Source: Tragulus kanchil (Eukaryota; Chordata; Mammalia; Artiodactyla; Tragulidae). From it: a stretch of DNA of 64,000 nucleotides. Positions 35,164 to 47,641 of the stretch are shown piece after piece. Positions within the stretch are counted from its first letter, which is position 1. Each line of letters starts with the position of its first letter. Position numbers and translations under genes: made by a program. The notes beneath the pieces were generated by a model that saw only the letters and a list, made by a program, of their open reading frames with translations, was not told the origin of the DNA and searched no databases. The DNA is taken from positions 171,521,501-171,585,500 of the forward strand of contig JAIOJX010000004.1 of assembly GCA_022376925.1 (NCBI GenBank), given 5' to 3'.

Positions 35164-37556
35164 GAGGTGCTCCCCCACCCAAGCCGTGACACCCCAGTTC
35201 CGTGAGAACAGGTGGGCCGCCCCAGGGCCCAGGTCGGGACGAGTGTGGTGCTATTCCACTCGACCCAAGCAGGTCAGGGACAGACAAACTCACAGGTGCC
35301 AAGGGGACGGCCAGGACAGAGGGAAGGACAGGAGGCCGTGGGCACGGGGGTGAGGAGGGTGTCCCCCTGGCCATGGCGCAGCATCAGGGCACAGCTGGGG
35401 CGCCCAGCAGGCCTCACGCCTGGCCCAAAGGCCCACCTTCACCACAGCATGGGGCCAGCCTTTGGGCGCCCCAGCCGGACCTCGGTGTGCATCACATGCA
35501 GCACCCACCTCACCCTGGCCCTCGCCCCCACGCCCCGGCCACCGCCTGTGCCCCCTGGCGCCCAGCTGCTGGAAGGACAGTCTGGACAGGGGCGGAATGG
35601 TGGGACTCGCGGGCACCCTAACAGGGCTTCCTCGTCCCTCACGGAGCCTCGGGGGTGCTCGGCTTCCGTTTCTTCTCTGTGTGAAATGGAAAGTACGTCC
35701 CCGTCCAGGACAGTGAGACCCAACCAGAGTGTGCCCTCTCGCCAGAGCAGGGCTGGGGTGCACACAGGCTGGGGCGCGTGCGGGTCCAGCCTGCCCCGTG
35801 GGCTGCGGCCAAGACCCGGCTCACTGCGGACCTAAGGAAAGGGCAAGCGCCACGCTTCAGTCAGGTGCGGCACGGGGCAGAAAACATTCCTTCTCCGCGG
35901 ATCCACGAAGGAACTCGGACGCCCAGAGAGCTGCAGCTCAGCCTGGCGAGAACCACGGGCCGTGGCAGCTGCCCCTCGTGGCGATCAGGACCGAGGGTCT
36001 TGTTTCAGAGACGCACGCTCACTCTCCCAAGGTCAGTACGTCCACAGACAAAGACGGGACATCACTCTTGAGCGGCCCACGATACAGAAAGTAAATAAAG
36101 AAAAGCCCCGGGGCAGGCAGGCCGCAGCTGCAGCGGGCGTCTCGGTGTCGTTCACTCTGCTACAATCTGGTCCTTGACGCGCCCACGTACCCTCAGCTTG
36201 TAATAAGCCAGAATTGAGCTGGAATACAAAGTTTGATGTCCCACTGCTTCTGTTTACACCTTGGTCATTTTCACATATTGAAAGTGCATGGAACGCACGC
36301 TCTGCCCGGCCCTCGCACCCTCTGGGGCAGGACGTGCGGGCCATCTGGAGCTGAAAGGACAGGTGCTCCCCCCAGCCGTGACACCCCAGTTCCGTGAGAA
36401 CAGGTGGGCCGCCCCAGGGCCCAGGTCGGGACGAGTGTGGTGCTATTCCACTCGACCCAAGCAGGTCAGGGACAGACAAACTCACAGGTGCCAAGGGGAC
36501 GGCCAGGACAGAGGGAAGGACAGGAGGCCGTGGGCACGGGGGTGAGGAGGGTGTCCCCCTGGCCATGGCGCAGCATCAGGGCACAGCTGGGGCGCCCAGC
36601 AGGCCTCACGCCTGGCCCAAAGGCCCACCTTCACCACAGCATGGGGCCAGCCTTTGGGCGCCCCAGCCGGACCTCGGTGTGCATCACATGCAGCACCCAC
36701 CTCACCCTGGCCCTCGCCCCCACGCCCCGGCCACCGCCTGTGCCCCCTGGCGCCCAGCTGCTGGAAGGACAGTCTGGACAGGGGCGGAATGGTGGGACTC
36801 GCGGGCACCCTAACAGGGCTTCCTCGTCCCTCACGGAGCCTCGGGGGTGCTCGGCTTCCGTTTCTTCTCTGTGTGAAATGGAAAGTACGTCCCCGTCCAG
36901 GACAGTGAGACCCAACCAGAGTGTGCCCTCTCGCCAGAGCAGGGCTGGGGTGCACACAGGCTGGGGCGCGTGCGGGGTCCAGCCTGCCCCGTGGGCTGCG
37001 GCCAAGACCCGGCTCACTGCGGACCTAAGGAAAGGGCAAGCGCCACGCTTCAGTCAGGTGCGGCACGGGGCAGAAAACATTCCTTCTCCGCGGATCCACG
37101 AAGGAACTCGGACGCCCAGAGAGCTGCAGCTCAGCCTGGCGAGAACCACGGGCCGTGGCAGCTGCCCCTCGTGGCGATCAGGACCGAGGGTCTTGTTTCA
37201 GAGACGCACGCTCACTCTCCCAAGGTCAGTACGTCCACAGACAAAGACGGGACATCACTCTTGAGCGGCCCACGATACAGAAAGTAAATAAAGAAAAGCC
37301 CCGGGGCAGGCAGGCCGCAGCTGCAGCGGGCGTCTCGGTGTCGTTCACTCTGCTACAATCTGGTCCTTGACGCGCCCACGTACCCTCAGCTTGTAATAAG
37401 CCAGAATTGAGCTGGAATACAAAGTTTGATGTCCCACTGCTTCTGTTTACACCTTGGTCATTTTCACATATTGAAAGTGCATGGAACGCACGCTCTGCCC
37501 GGCCCTCGCACCCTCTGGGGCAGGACGTGCGGGCCATCTGGAGCTGAAAGGACAGG
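35164..37556 (+). repeat. Direct duplication 9 (unit ~1197 bp)
   Basis: Bases 35164-36360 recur at 36361-37556. Copy 2 begins with a shortened form of the copy 1 head (36361-36376 versus 35164-35184). Inside, one G-run differs by one base (35781 versus 36975). This is the longest unit in the window. It contains no recognised repeat or exon. Confidence 0.93.
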
Positions 37557-37654
37557 CTCGAAGAGGAAGCACAGCCCGGTGCCCAGGCCTCCCGCCCCCT
37601 CCAGACCAGAGGCACCCGACAGCACAGGGCGTCAATCTCCCTGCACCTGAGAGA

Positions 37655-37860
37655 CACTGAGCATTGTCTTCTTTAATCTTTGCTAATGTGACAGACGAAA
37701 ATAGAACTGCATTATTGGTTCAATTTGCATTTTCATTACCTGTGACACTAGACTTTTTCTTTTTTCTTAGTTTATTATTCATTTGTGGTAGTGTTTTGCA
37801 ACATCCCTGCTTATTTCCAAAAAGAATTTTCTTAACCATATGTTTGCTCTTCACAGACAT
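37655..37860. mobile_element. Possible old L1 fragment
   Basis: AT-rich sequence with 'gttcaatttgcattttcatt' (37718) and 'gtgacactagactttttc' resembles an L1 ORF2 end in complement ('atttgcatttccctgat...'). The match is short and unsure. Confidence 0.4.
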
Positions 37861-38049
37861 GAGAAATGGTTTATAAAGATAAACACTGTCACAAAAGAAC
37901 CCACGGGCACAGAGAGGAGCAGAGTGGAGGTTGTTGTCGGAACATAAGCACCGCCGTCCTCGGGCACGGAGCGCTCACGCGCCACTGAGCAAAGTAAACA
38001 TTTCCGGTCAACCCGAGGCCACCTTCTCATGTAAGGATGAAAGATAACC

Positions 38050-38720
38050 AAAATCAGGACACCATTCTGGGGTGGCCAGAGAAGAACTTATTTTTGTTTG
38101 GCCTTTCTTATCCAATTCAACATTAGTGTATTTTTAATCAAATATATCAATATGTACTAATTAACCCTGCTTGGGGTGAGTCAAAATTAACCAACCACTT
38201 CAATAATAAATCAAAAAATCGTAATTGGTATTTTAATTTTTTATAAGTAACATTCCGTGTAACACCAGAGTGTAGATTACATTCCCACCACATAATTACA
38301 CCACAACACACTCCGCGGCCCATCCTTCACACTGTTACTAGACTCATAAAATATGCTTCCAAAATGAGAAAAAATAGCTGTCAAGAACTGCATCTTATTA
38401 TTCAACTATTAAACTTTCTTAATCATCAATCAGTTTAATTGCTCCTGACATGGGTTATAAATAACATTTTGTGGTTCAATAAAACACTACAAGGGTAACC
38501 CTTTCATCCCCGGGGCTGATGAGAAGCCCCCACCCCAAGACATTCCAGCAGCGTCTGCTCAGAACTTCACTGGGATCCGTCGTTTCCAGTTCAGTCGGAT
38601 ACAGCATTCTGAAGCGCTTCGCTAATTTATGCCGAAGATGCCGAGAAATCGCTGTATTAAATTGCCTGGTATTATTTTCAATTAGCTTCCTAATGGGCAG
38701 ATGACCCGTTCCACTTGGTC
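38050..38720. promoter_or_regulatory. Candidate conserved non-coding element
   Basis: About 670 bp of AT-rich, non-repetitive DNA in a GC-rich setting. It carries many homeodomain-type cores: 'tactaattaaccc' (38155), 'cgtaattgg' (38220), 'cataattacacc', 'tcatcaatcagtttaattgc' (38423), 'tttaattgctcctgaca', 'ttttcaattagcttcctaat' (38676). No open frame with splice sites and no repeat family is seen. The motif density suggests a developmental enhancer, but conservation cannot be tested here. Confidence 0.35.
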
Positions 38721-40177
38721 CAAACCAGCAGCTGAATGAAGACATTAATGCCTGGCCGTGTCCCGCTGCTGTGAACCCCGGCCCCTCTGCCGGCCGTCAG
38801 CGTGATGTACCGAGCTCCAGCCCTCGGCAGGGAGCCGAGCTGCCGCCGACGCAGGGGTGACGAGGCACCGCCGCTGCCTTCAGGGGGCCGAACGCTGAGG
38901 GAGGGCGTGAGGAAGGCAGGACTGGGGGGCCTTCCCGTCACCGGTGCCCCGTGCCAGGCTGCACGTGACGGCACACCCCCGTCTCCACAGGGCCTGCTCC
39001 CGTGGGGTCCGTGCCCTGGGCGGGGAGGGGTCGGTGGTGCGCGGCCAGCCTGGGCTCACGGCCGCTGGCCAGGCCCGCGGTCCACACGAGGCCTTCACAC
39101 GGGCCTACTCTCCTCTGGAGCAACTTCATCACCACCGCAGCCACCAAATGTGTAGACATCAGTCAACATCGGTCCTTCCTGGCAAGGTGCAGGCGTGGGA
39201 GCCCCGGAGTGACACCCCACAGGGGCACCAAAGAGGAGGCTGAAGGCCAGACGGCCGACCAGCCCCTCTGGGTCTGGATGGAGAGGTGGAGGGCAGTGAG
39301 CACCCCGCCGGAGGAGGGAGGGTTGGGAGCAGGAAGCCACGGACCTGACACGAGGACGAAGGAATGGGCCAACGCCAGGGCCTTCCTCCAGAGCCTTCCT
39401 AAGGAGCGGAACAAAAGCCCCACCAGAGCAGACTTCCCGATGCAGGACAAAAGGCAACACAACAATGTCGCTAAAGCGCCGAAAGAGACAACTGTCAACT
39501 CAGATGTCTAGACTCAGTGGAAAACACCTTTCGTAAGGTGAAATAAACACTTCTTGAGACAAAAAAAAAAAAAGTCCACACTACAAGAAATGCTAAGGGG
39601 AGTTCTTCCGGCAGAAAGAGCCTGCTACAAGAGGAAGACAGATCTGCCCAAAGAAGGGAGACGACCACTTGTTGTGCACGAGGGCAAGTGTGGAAAGTTC
39701 TCCATCCTCGTAACTTCTCCAGAAGACAGTGAGAGCACGTCAGCCACAAAGGTCCCAGCTTCTACTTCTAACACTGGTCCCCAGTCACAGGGACTGGGCT
39801 GGAGACATGGACACACACACACAGAGAGACACACACACAGACAGACACACACACACACACACTGACGGGGCAGGTCAGAGGGACCCAGGCGCCAACTGAA
39901 GCCGCACTGAGCGGCCACAGCAGGACCACCAGGGACAAAAGACAATGCAGAACCACTGGCCTACAGCCCCAGCGTAGAGCAGACGCCCACATCCGTTCCA
40001 GTGAAGACGGCGGGAGGAAGCAGCCCGTGGGGAAACCACCAGTCTCGTGCAGGAGTGTCCCCACCTAACCTAACACAGACCCGCCTTCAAGGAGGCTGGC
40101 AGAACCGCCAGCCCTTAACTTCTGGGCACACTGTGACATCCCTCCACAGAGGACAGGAGGGGACGTCGCTGGGGTCC
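38721..40177. other. Intron-type DNA with simple repeats
   Basis: No exon, RNA or named repeat is recognised. It holds an A-run at 39560-39573 and the AC repeat listed separately. Confidence 0.5.
39811..39862 (+). repeat. (AC)n microsatellite with AG interruptions
   Basis: About 52 bp of AC repeats broken by AGAG and AGACAG units. Confidence 0.95.
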
Positions 40178-40420
40178 AGTCAAGGATCCGCCTGCCAGTG
40201 CAGGGGACACGGGCGCAGTCCCTGGTCTGGGAAGATCCCACATGCCACGGGGCACTTAAGCCCGGGCTCTAGAGCGCGCTGGCTGCAACTACGGAGCCCG
40301 CGTGCCCCAGAGCCCCGCTCCACACGGGGAGCCCCGCTCGCTGCCGCTGCAGGAAGCGTGTGCGGCAACGACACTTCAGCACAGCCAGACAAACGAAAGA
40401 TAATTTTAAAAAGAAAATCT
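40178..40420 (+). mobile_element. tRNA-Glu-derived ruminant SINE
   Basis: Landmarks: 'aaggatccgcctgccagtgc', 'gggacacgggcgcagtccct' (altered B box), 'ggaagatcccacatgccac', 'ctctagagcgcgctggctgc', 'actacggagcccgcgtgcc' and the A-rich tail. The part from 40266 is repeated from 41359 by duplication 10. Confidence 0.85.
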
Positions 40421-42446
40421 CTTAAAAACAAGCAAACAAACAAGCCAAACAAAGAGGACGGTATGGAAAGGAAATGGGAAAAAAGGAACTGTGCAGAGAA
40501 GGCGGACACCCCGGGCCCGGGGACGAGGCGGGCACCCGGCGCGGCCCCGTCGCCACGTGCGTCCTGAAGCACTGGTGGGCTCGGGCGCCCCTGTCCCGCC
40601 TCCAAGCCCGCAGCCCAGCTGACGAGAAGTGACACGCTGGCAAGCCCACACGAGGGACCTTCTACAGAACCACCCGGCAAGCGCTCCAGCTCTCGAGGCC
40701 ACTGAAACAAGGGAGATCTGGGAGAACCTCACAGCCGGGAGGAGCTTTAAGGGGACCCAATGACCACATGTCACGCGGTGACCTCGACGGGTCCCGGGCC
40801 AGAAAACGGTCATCAGGAAAAACTAAACGTGGGTCGTAACAACCTGTCCATACTGATTCCCTAGTTCAGACAAACGTCCCAGCACACGGCGGGCGGGAGA
40901 GCTGGAGCGGCAGAGCCAGGAGGGCCGGCTGAGGAGGAAGGGCTGGAGGCAGGAGTGGCTGCCACAGGCGTGCTCTGGCCGCCTCCGCCGCTGGCCGCCA
41001 CCGCCCTGCGCCAAGAGGCTCACCGCAACGTATCTTTTAAGATTTCTTAAATGTGGACCATTTGGGGGGGGGCCCTTTTATTGATTTTTTATCCATTTAC
41101 TTTCATCTATCTTTATTCCCTGGCCTACGTCTGCCTCCCATCGCAGTGGCCTCTCTCATTGCAGAGCTCCAGCTCTGGGCGCATGCGCTCCAGAGCGCTG
41201 GCTCGTAATTGGACACACCGATCCAGCCACTCTGCAGCACATGGGATCTTCCCAGGCCAGGGATCGAACCGGCGCCCCTTGCACTGCAAGGTGGACTCTT
41301 TACCCACTGGACCACCAGGGAAGCTCAAATGTGAACCACTTTTAAAGTCTTTTAAATAGCTCTAGAGCGCTGGCTGCAACCACGGAGCCCGCGTGCCCCA
41401 GAGCCCCGCTCCACACGGGGAGCCCCGCTCGCTGCCGCTGCAGGAAGCGTGTGCGGCAACGACACTTCAGCACAGCCAGACAAACGAAAGATAATTTTAA
41501 AAAGAAAATCTCTTAAAAACAAGCAAACAAACAAGCCAAACAAAGAGGACGGTATGGAAAGGAAATGGGAAAAAAGGAACTGTGCAGAGAAGGCGGACAC
41601 CCCGGGCCCGGGGACGAGGCGGGCACCCGGCGCGGCCCCGTCGCCACGTGCGTCCTGAAGCACTGGTGGGCTCGGGCGCCCCTGTCCCGCCTCCAAGCCC
41701 GCAGCCCAGCTGACGAGAAGTGACACGCTGGCAAGCCCACACGAGGGACCTTCTACAGAACCACCCGGCAAGCGCTCCAGCTCTCGAGGCCACTGAAACA
41801 AGGGAGATCTGGGAGAACCTCACAGCCGGGAGGAGCTTTAAGGGGACCCAATGACCACATGTCACGCGGTGACCTCGACGGGTCCCGGGCCAGAAAACGG
41901 TCATCAGGAAAAACTAAACGTGGGTCGTAACAACCTGTCCATACTGATTCCCTAGTTCAGACAAACGTCCCAGCACACGGCGGGCGGGAGAGCTGGAGCG
42001 GCAGAGCCAGGAGGGCCGGCTGAGGAGGAAGGGCTGGAGGCAGGAGTGGCTGCCACAGGCGTGCTCTGGCCGCCTCCGCCGCTGGCCGCCACCGCCCTGC
42101 GCCAAGAGGCTCACCGCAACGTATCTTTTAAGATTTCTTAAATGTGGACCATTTGGGGGGGGGCCCTTTTATTGATTTTTTATCCATTTACTTTCATCTA
42201 TCTTTATTCCCTGGCCTACGTCTGCCTCCCATCGCAGTGGCCTCTCTCATTGCAGAGCTCCAGCTCTGGGCGCATGCGCTCCAGAGCGCTGGCTCGTAAT
42301 TGGACACACCGATCCAGCCACTCTGCAGCACATGGGATCTTCCCAGGCCAGGGATCGAACCGGCGCCCCTTGCACTGCAAGGTGGACTCTTTACCCACTG
42401 GACCACCAGGGAAGCTCAAATGTGAACCACTTTTTAAAGTCTTTAC
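40266..42446 (+). repeat. Direct duplication 10 (unit 1093 bp)
   Basis: Bases 40266-41358 recur at 41359-42446. The cut falls inside a SINE. Copy 2 lacks two bases at its head (41368 versus 40276). Copy 1 ends in a degraded version of 42431-42446 just before the junction. Confidence 0.95.
41090..41330 (-). mobile_element. tRNA-Glu-derived CHR-type SINE, inverted
   Basis: Complement of the same body type found at 6598 and 12063: 'cgtaattggacacaccgatc', 'gggatcttcccaggccag', 'ggatcgaacc' (inverted B box) and 'ctggaccaccagggaagctc'. It is duplicated at 42181-42421, and its head appears again at 43465-43530 through duplication 11. Confidence 0.9.
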
Positions 42447-44596
42447 TAAATTTATATTTTTTTACAACACTGCTTCTGTTCTACGCTTTGGTTTTTTGGC
42501 TACCGAGCACGCAGGATCTCAGCTTTCTGACCAGGGGTCAAACCCTCAGCCCCCGCACTGGAAGGCGAAGTCTTAATCACTGGATGGCCAGGGCAGTCCC
42601 GATGGAACACGTCATAATTTCAAAGCTGATCAAACAGCCACCTCTCGCTGACTTCTCTTTAATGCAGTAATTGGTCCAACTCCAATAAGCTTAATGTACC
42701 GTCCGGTGAGCCGGAAAGCGCAGGGTGCAGCCCCGGCCTCAGCACCTGCACGTCCACAGGGACGGGAGGACCAGGGCGCCCCAGAGTCGGTACTGAGCAC
42801 GAACAGCGCTCCGCACGGGAGCCTGCTGCTTCAGAGGCAGGGGCTCCACTGGCTGTAGATCAGGTTTATAAATTTTTTATGTATCTGAGGAAAAAGAAAA
42901 AGCCCTCAGTCCCCATGGAGCCGCGTGCCCACTGTCCATCCCTGCGGCGACTGGACAGCTTCCAAGAGGCCCTGGGCCCCGCGGACGCATCGTCACAAAG
43001 CCAAGCTGCCCGGGCCCAAACCCAGCCGGAAGCTGGTGACGGCGCCCAGCAGGACCCAGGACCCTGCCCACCCCAGCGGCCGCCGCTCCTCCCGCAACGG
43101 CACCGGCTGTGTCTTCCACACTCACTGCCCGGCGACACTGCACAGCCCCGATTATTCTTTCCAAATACATAATACATGAATCATAAAACCAACTGCAAAG
43201 AACCCAAATTAGACACTGCTGACCAGCCCCAGAAAATGCTATCATTTTAGAATGTTCTTCTGAAGTGCGTTTTGTGTTTTATTGGCAAAATGGTGTATTA
43301 TTATTGCGATCATAATGATTTAAATATAAGTACCATTAAAGCAGTCCTAACAATGCACGTGTACTCAGTGATTTCCTTTCAAAGACTTCACGCCACTCGA
43401 CCTGCACTCGATCACCAGCCTCCCGGCGAGGGGGGGCGGAAGGACGGCCTCTCTGCAGAGGGCAGATCGAACCGGCGCCCCTTGCACTGCAAGGTGGACT
43501 CTTTACCCACTGGACCACCAGGGAAGCTCAAATGTGAACCACTTTTTAAAGTCTTTACTAAATTTATATTTTTTTACAACACTGCTTCTGTTCTACGCTT
43601 TGGTTTTTTGGCTACCGAGCACGCAGGATCTCAGCTTTCTGACCAGGGGTCAAACCCTCAGCCCCCGCACTGGAAGGCGAAGTCTTAATCACTGGATGGC
43701 CAGGGCAGTCCCGATGGAACACGTCATAATTTCAAAGCTGATCAAACAGCCACCTCTCGCTGACTTCTCTTTAATGCAGTAATTGGTCCAACTCCAATAA
43801 GCTTAATGTACCGTCCGGTGAGCCGGAAAGCGCAGGGTGCAGCCCCGGCCTCAGCACCTGCACGTCCACAGGGACGGGAGGACCAGGGCGCCCCAGAGTC
43901 GGTACTGAGCACGAACAGCGCTCCGCACGGGAGCCTGCTGCTTCAGAGGCAGGGGCTCCACTGGCTGTAGATCAGGTTTATAAATTTTTTATGTATCTGA
44001 GGAAAAAGAAAAAGCCCTCAGTCCCCATGGAGCCGCGTGCCCACTGTCCATCCCTGCGGCGACTGGACAGCTTCCAAGAGGCCCTGGGCCCCGCGGACGC
44101 ATCGTCACAAAGCCAAGCTGCCCGGGCCCAAACCCAGCGCGGAAGCTGGTGACGGCGCCCCCGCGGGACCCAGGACCCTGCCCACCCCAGCGGCCGCCGC
44201 TCCTCCCGCACAACGGCACCGGCTGTGTCTTCCACACTCACTGCCCCGGGCGACACTGCACAGCCCCGATTATTCTTTCCAAATACATAATACATGAATC
44301 ATAAAACCAACTGCAAAGAACCCAAATTAGACACTGCTGACCAGCCCCAGAAAATGCTATCATTTTAGAATGTTCTTCTGAAGTGCGTTTTGTGTTTTAT
44401 TGGCAAAATGGTGTATTATTATTGCGATCATAATGATTTAAATATAAGTACCATTAAAGCAGTCCTAACAATGCACGTGTACTCAGTGATTTCCTTTCAA
44501 AGACTTCACGCCACTCGACCTGCACTCGATCACCAGCCTCCCGGCGAGGGGGAGGGCCGGAAGGACGGCCTCTCTTCTGCAGAGGGCAGATCGAAG
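42353..44596 (+). repeat. Direct duplication 11 (unit 1112 bp)
   Basis: Bases 42353-43464 recur at 43465-44596. The cut again falls in a SINE. Near its end, copy 1 lacks bases present in copy 2: 43030, 43100, 43132 and 43428-43456 versus 44141-44165, 44211, 44245 and 44544-44582. The losses lie on the junction side. Confidence 0.95.
42484..42600 (-). mobile_element. CHR-2-type SINE fragment, inverted
   Basis: Complement of a tRNA-Glu SINE: 'ggttttttggctaccgagca', 'ctgaccaggggtcaaaccct' and 'cactggatggccagggcag'. It is repeated at 43602-43715. Confidence 0.8.
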
Positions 44597-46720
44597 GCAG
44601 AGAAGCCCAGGGCGGGCGGGCCGAGGCTGTGGACGGAGCGCGAAGCTACAGGCAGCTTTCCCACAAACACCCGCCACCGTGCACGTCGGCCTGCACGGAC
44701 GCAGCTCCACCCACTTCTCCCAACACAGCGTGTCCTGGACGCCTACAGGGAGTGTGAGCGCGCCAGCGGAGGGCTCTCCCGAGAGGACGAGCCCCGCACT
44801 GACCGTAACCCAGGGGGACACGAAACAGGACCCTGGGGGCGGAGGGGGGACGTGCTTCCCTGCCTTTTCACACGGAAGCAGCGAGAAGGTGCAAGGGCAC
44901 AGCCCTCCTCTGCCAGCACCCACAGTGACACCATCCCTCCCTGCACCCGTCCACAGCGACCCCGGCAGAGGAGACCAGCCGCCCCCACGCTCGTCCCGCG
45001 GGGCTGCGGCCTCTGTGTGGCCGTGGGGACACCCCTGCTTCCAGGGCTCCCCCGGTCTTCAGGGGCCTCTGAGCAGCAGGAACGGGCTCCCTGTCAGCGT
45101 CCAGCCTTGCTCCTTCTTCAGAAGGTGCAGACGAAGATCACGGACGGGAGGCACCTCTGCATCCAGACTTTAGCCACAGAACGGACTCGGACAAGCTGTT
45201 TCCAACGAACGTGCAGCAGGAGCTGGGGGTCACGCGAGGGGGAAATGAGCCGTGACGGTGACCGCGGCTGGGGACGAGGGCCCACGCCAGGCAAGAAGCA
45301 TGGAGGAACCGTGGCGGGCAGAAGCGAGCATGGGGAACCACAGCGTCCCCGCCACGTACAAAACGGACGCTCCTGGCCTGTTCCTGAGAGTCCACCAGAC
45401 TCAGCGGCCCCGTCTGTCCAAGTCTTGCTCTGGAACAGAACTCTCCAGAAGCAGGGGAAGGCATGGCCGTCATCTTCATAGCCAATTTAAGAGCTGAACC
45501 GTGTGTGAACATCTTTTCTGCTGAAATTGCTCTGATTTCTTGTTTTCTCTTGAGCGCCTAAAGTGTCCTGTTTGAGAGTGCGTGTGTTTTATTTGCTCGC
45601 CTGTGCCATTTGCTCCCCGCCTAAGCCTGCACTCGATCACCAGCCTCCCGGCGAGGGGGAGGGCCGGAAGGACGGCCTCTCTTCTGCAGAGGGCAGATCG
45701 AAGGCAGAGAAGCCCAGGGCGGGCGGGCCGAGGCTGTGGACGGAGCGCGAAGCTACAGGCAGCTTTCCCACAAACACCCGCCACCGTGCACGTCGGCCTG
45801 CACGGACGCAGCTCCACCCACTTCTCCCAACACAGCGTGTCCTGGACGCCTACAGGGAGTGTGAGCGCGCCAGCGGAGGGCTCTCCCGAGAGGACGAGCC
45901 CCGCACTGACCGTAACCCAGGGGGACACGAAACAGGACCCTGGGGGCGGAGGGGGGACGTGCTTCCCTGCCTTTTCACACGGAAGCAGCGAGAAGGTGCA
46001 AGGGCACAGCCCTCCTCTGCCAGCACCCACAGTGACACCATCCCTCCCTGCACCCGTCCACAGCGACCCCGGCAGAGGAGACCAGCCGCCCCCACGCTCG
46101 TCCCGCGGGGCTGCGGCCTCTGTGTGGCCGTGGGGACACCCCTGCTTCCAGGGCTCCCCCGGTCTTCAGGGGCCTCTGAGCAGCAGGAACGGGCTCCCTG
46201 TCAGCGTCCAGCCTTGCTCCTTCTTCAGAAGGTGCAGACGAAGATCACGGACGGGAGGCACCTCTGCATCCAGACTTTAGCCACAGAACGGACTCGGACA
46301 AGCTGTTTCCAACGAACGTGCAGCAGGAGCTGGGGGTCACGCGAGGGGGAAATGAGCCGTGACGGTGACCGCGGCTGGGGACGAGGGCCCACGCCAGGCA
46401 AGAAGCATGGAGGAACCGTGGCGGGCAGAAGCGAGCATGGGGAACCACAGCGTCCCCGCCACGTACAAAACGGACGCTCCTGGCCTGTTCCTGAGAGTCC
46501 ACCAGACTCAGCGGCCCCGTCTGTCCAAGTCTTGCTCTGGAACAGAACTCTCCAGAAGCAGGGGAAGGCATGGCCGTCATCTTCATAGCCAATTTAAGAG
46601 CTGAACCGTGTGTGAACATCTTTTCTGCTGAAATTGCTCTGATTTCTTGTTTTCTCTTGAGCGCCTAAAGTGTCCTGTTTGAGAGTACGCGTGTGTCGCT
46701 TTCATTTGCTCGCCTGTGCC
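44519..46720 (+). repeat. Direct duplication 12 (unit 1107 bp)
   Basis: Bases 44519-45607 recur at 45626-46720, with 18 bp (45608-45625) between. That 18-bp stretch looks like a garbled version of what follows 46720. The last 30 bp of copy 1 lack bases present in copy 2 (45578-45607 versus 46685-46720). The rest is essentially identical. The open frame running the length of each copy has no recognisable domain. Confidence 0.95.
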
Positions 46721-47641
46721 GATCTCGCCCCTCTGTCTCTGACGCCCGGCCCTCGTCCCTACAGCCTCCACAGGCGTGTTTCCCAGACAACACGGCCCCT
46801 CTGAACAGCGCGTTTATGCACAGGTACAAAGAGCAGCCTTCTTCATTCACGCCTGGCACTAAAGGGCACGTTTATCTGGTGGAAGCAGGACTCTAAAAGC
46901 CCTGGTAATTTTTCCGCATCCCTGCTGAGAAGAAAAGGCTCCGTAACAGGGTCCCGTAAATCAGCAGCAGAATGGCAGACAGGAGCCAAGTCACCAGAGG
47001 AGAGTCAGGTGCTGTGAGGGGACGACAAGGAGCTGGCTCGAGTCAGACCTCCGGCCCCACTTCCCGGGCCGGAGTCCCCAGCCCGCCCCTCTACGCCTGA
47101 GACAGAGAATCTACACCCCTCAGATGGAGACAGAGAGAGGACTAGAGACTGGGGGGCGGGGGGGCGGGGGGGACAGCGGCAAGTGCGGAGGGGGAGCGGT
47201 CACGTCCCCAGAGCGGACACAGAAGACGCCCAGGCCCCACAACACAACGGTGAGACGGGCAGACGGCGAGCAGCGCACGTGCCTGCCACAGGCCAGGCCG
47301 CGTTCTAAACTTAAATGACCGGCACCGGGAGAGCCACGGCCTGCAGGAGGCATCTGTGAGCCTGTCTCTGCCGCCTGACCCTCTCTCAGACCGCCTGGGG
47401 CCCCGCCCTGCCAGCCTAAGAGCGGGAGGGGCGACGACCCTGCAGGACCCAGAGCCGTGCCCAGAAGGCACCTCCTGACGGCCAGCAGCCGAGCCGACGG
47501 AGCTGGAAGGAGGCCCCGGCTCGCCCCGGAGACGTGATCTTAGGATAAAGCCATGCAGGGCGCTGACCGCGTGGATGCAGCACCTTCGTCCCCAAGTGAG
47601 ACGGCCTGAGCCATCTCGAGGGCACCACAGGCCCATGCTGG
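46721..47641. other. Intron-type DNA, nothing recognised
   Basis: GC-rich, with a G-rich run at 47150-47170. No splice-flanked exon, RNA or named repeat is recognised. Confidence 0.5.

Noticed and set aside
35183..37657. Paired open frames near 35.2-37.6 kb as a tandem gene
   Set aside because: They are copies within duplication 9, with low-complexity proline/glycine-rich translations and no splice or family evidence.
44390..45481. Plus-strand open frame of 363 codons, repeated at 45563-46588
   Set aside because: The repetition looked like a gene pair, but it is duplication 12. The start lies in AT-rich unique sequence and there is no recognisable family or splice-site support.
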